Positions 6,748-7,303 of a stretch of DNA of 7,303 nucleotides are shown here, in pieces. The notes under the pieces were generated by a model, which saw only the letters and a list, made by a program, of their open reading frames with translations, was not told the origin of the DNA and made no database searches. The stretch's first letter is position 1, and every line of letters begins with the position of its first letter. This DNA comes from Oscillospiraceae bacterium (GTDB lineage: Bacteria; Bacillota; Clostridia; Oscillospirales; Oscillospiraceae). The position numbers and the translations under genes are program-made. Location: contig JAHHSE010000072.1 of the NCBI GenBank assembly GCA_020025395.1, positions 1 through 7,303 on the forward strand. Reading direction: 5' to 3'.

Positions 6748-7303
6748 TTAACGGGCAAAACGGTCCCAGATCCCGGCAAAGGCAATGAGGCAGGCCGCCA
6801 GAGTGATGGCTGAGAAGGTGGCCACCACCCGGATCTCACTCCAGCCGCACATTTCAAAGTGGTGATGGAGAGGGGCCATTTTAAAGATCCGCTTACCATG
6901 GGTGAGCTTAAAATAGGTGACCTGGATGATGTCGGACAGGGTTTCCCCAATGTAGATGATGCCCACCGGGATCAGGATGAGGGGCATATCATAGACGAAG
7001 GCAAGTCCGCAGACCATCCCGCCCAGGAAGAGGGAACCGGTGTCTCCCATAAAGACCTTGGCGGGGTGAAAGTTATAGAAGAGGAAGGCCACGAGACCAC
7101 CGGACAGAGCGGCAGAGAGAAGGCCCAGAGACTGATACCCCCAGACGGCAGCCACAGCGGTATAAAAGACCATTACAGGGAGGGTCACCGAGGCAGCCAA
7201 ACCATCCACGCCGTCTGTGATGTTCACCGAATTGACGGTCCCAATCATCACAAAGGCGGAAAAGACCATAAAGACAGGCCAGGGCAAAGGGATGGTGACA
7301 TTC
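6748..7303 (-). CDS. mraY: Phospho-N-acetylmuramoyl-pentapeptide-transferase (MraY), 5' end outside window
   Basis: This integral membrane enzyme transfers phospho-MurNAc-pentapeptide from UDP to undecaprenyl phosphate, making lipid I. About 184 C-terminal residues are visible, against a family length of about 320-360. Residue numbers count from the first complete codon at 7302. NSVNITDGVDGLAA (24-37) and FMGDTGSLFLGG (84-95) carry the conserved acidic residues of the active site. MAPLHHHFE (142-150) is the family's histidine signature. Membrane segments fill the rest, and the protein ends GIWDRFAR with TAA. The frame is open to base 7303. The only internal start codon near the edge is a TTG at 7287, which would discard the N-terminal half, so the gene runs off the window. 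It is the most upstream visible gene of the minus-strand cluster and feeds lipid I to MurG. Confidence 0.97.
   Translation of the reverse strand, partial: NVTIPLPWPVFMVFSAFVMIGTVNSVNITDGVDGLAASVTLPVMVFYTAVAAVWGYQSLGLLSAALSGGLVAFLFYNFHPAKVFMGDTGSLFLGGMVCGLAFVYDMPLILIPVGIIYIGETLSDIIQVTYFKLTHGKRIFKMAPLHHHFEMCGWSEIRVVATFSAITLAACLIAFAGIWDRFAR

Noticed and set aside
1..7303. CRISPR arrays, tRNA or rRNA genes, insertion sequences, attachment sites, phage or defence genes
   Set aside because: No spaced direct repeats, cloverleaf sequence, transposase or terminal inverted repeats were seen. The window is filled by housekeeping genes.

Overview
The window is a stretch of a division and cell-wall (dcw) gene cluster from a bacterium that is most likely a GC-rich member of the Clostridia. 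An Oscillospiraceae-type relative (Flavonifractor/Oscillibacter-like) is my best guess. The evidence is the gene order mraY-ftsW-murG-murA-ftsQ-ftsZ, the DivIB-like FtsQ with a very basic N-terminus, the Firmicutes-style AAAGGAG/AGGAGG ribosome binding sites, and high third-position GC. The taxonomic call is inference from these traits, not from a database match.

Layout, left to right. Positions 1-939 (+) hold the 3' part of an alanyl-tRNA editing hydrolase (AlaX-type, with a DHHA1-like C-terminus). The ORF is open to the left edge, so its true start lies outside. Positions 944-974 form a perfect 14-bp stem with a 3-base loop, with T runs usable in both directions: a shared terminator between two convergent genes. 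Everything from 991 to 7303 is on the minus strand and is transcribed right to left: mraY (5' end missing), ftsW/spoVE, murG, murA, ftsQ/divIB, then ftsZ. Gaps inside the cluster are about 30-60 bases. ftsQ starts inside the end of murA, and there is one 152-base AT-rich gap in front of ftsZ that carries a good sigma-A promoter. No stretch above 300 bases lacks a gene.

How the genes work together. MraY puts UDP-MurNAc-pentapeptide onto undecaprenyl phosphate to make lipid I. MurG adds GlcNAc to make lipid II. MurA starts the cytoplasmic precursor pathway by enolpyruvylating UDP-GlcNAc. FtsW (SEDS family) polymerises lipid II at the septum. FtsQ/DivIB scaffolds the divisome outside the membrane, and FtsZ forms the cytokinetic ring. 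The AlaX-type protein clears mischarged (Ser/Gly)-tRNA(Ala) and is functionally unrelated; it is simply the convergent neighbour.

This is a largely ordinary region and I found no new biological system. The points worth a second look are subtler. There is no ftsA next to ftsZ, no murD between mraY and ftsW, and no spoIIGA/sigE after ftsZ. The FtsZ C-terminal tip is atypical. FtsW has an enlarged cytoplasmic loop and an EPH in place of the usual EPD. ftsQ has a GTG start within murA, and ftsZ has its own promoter.
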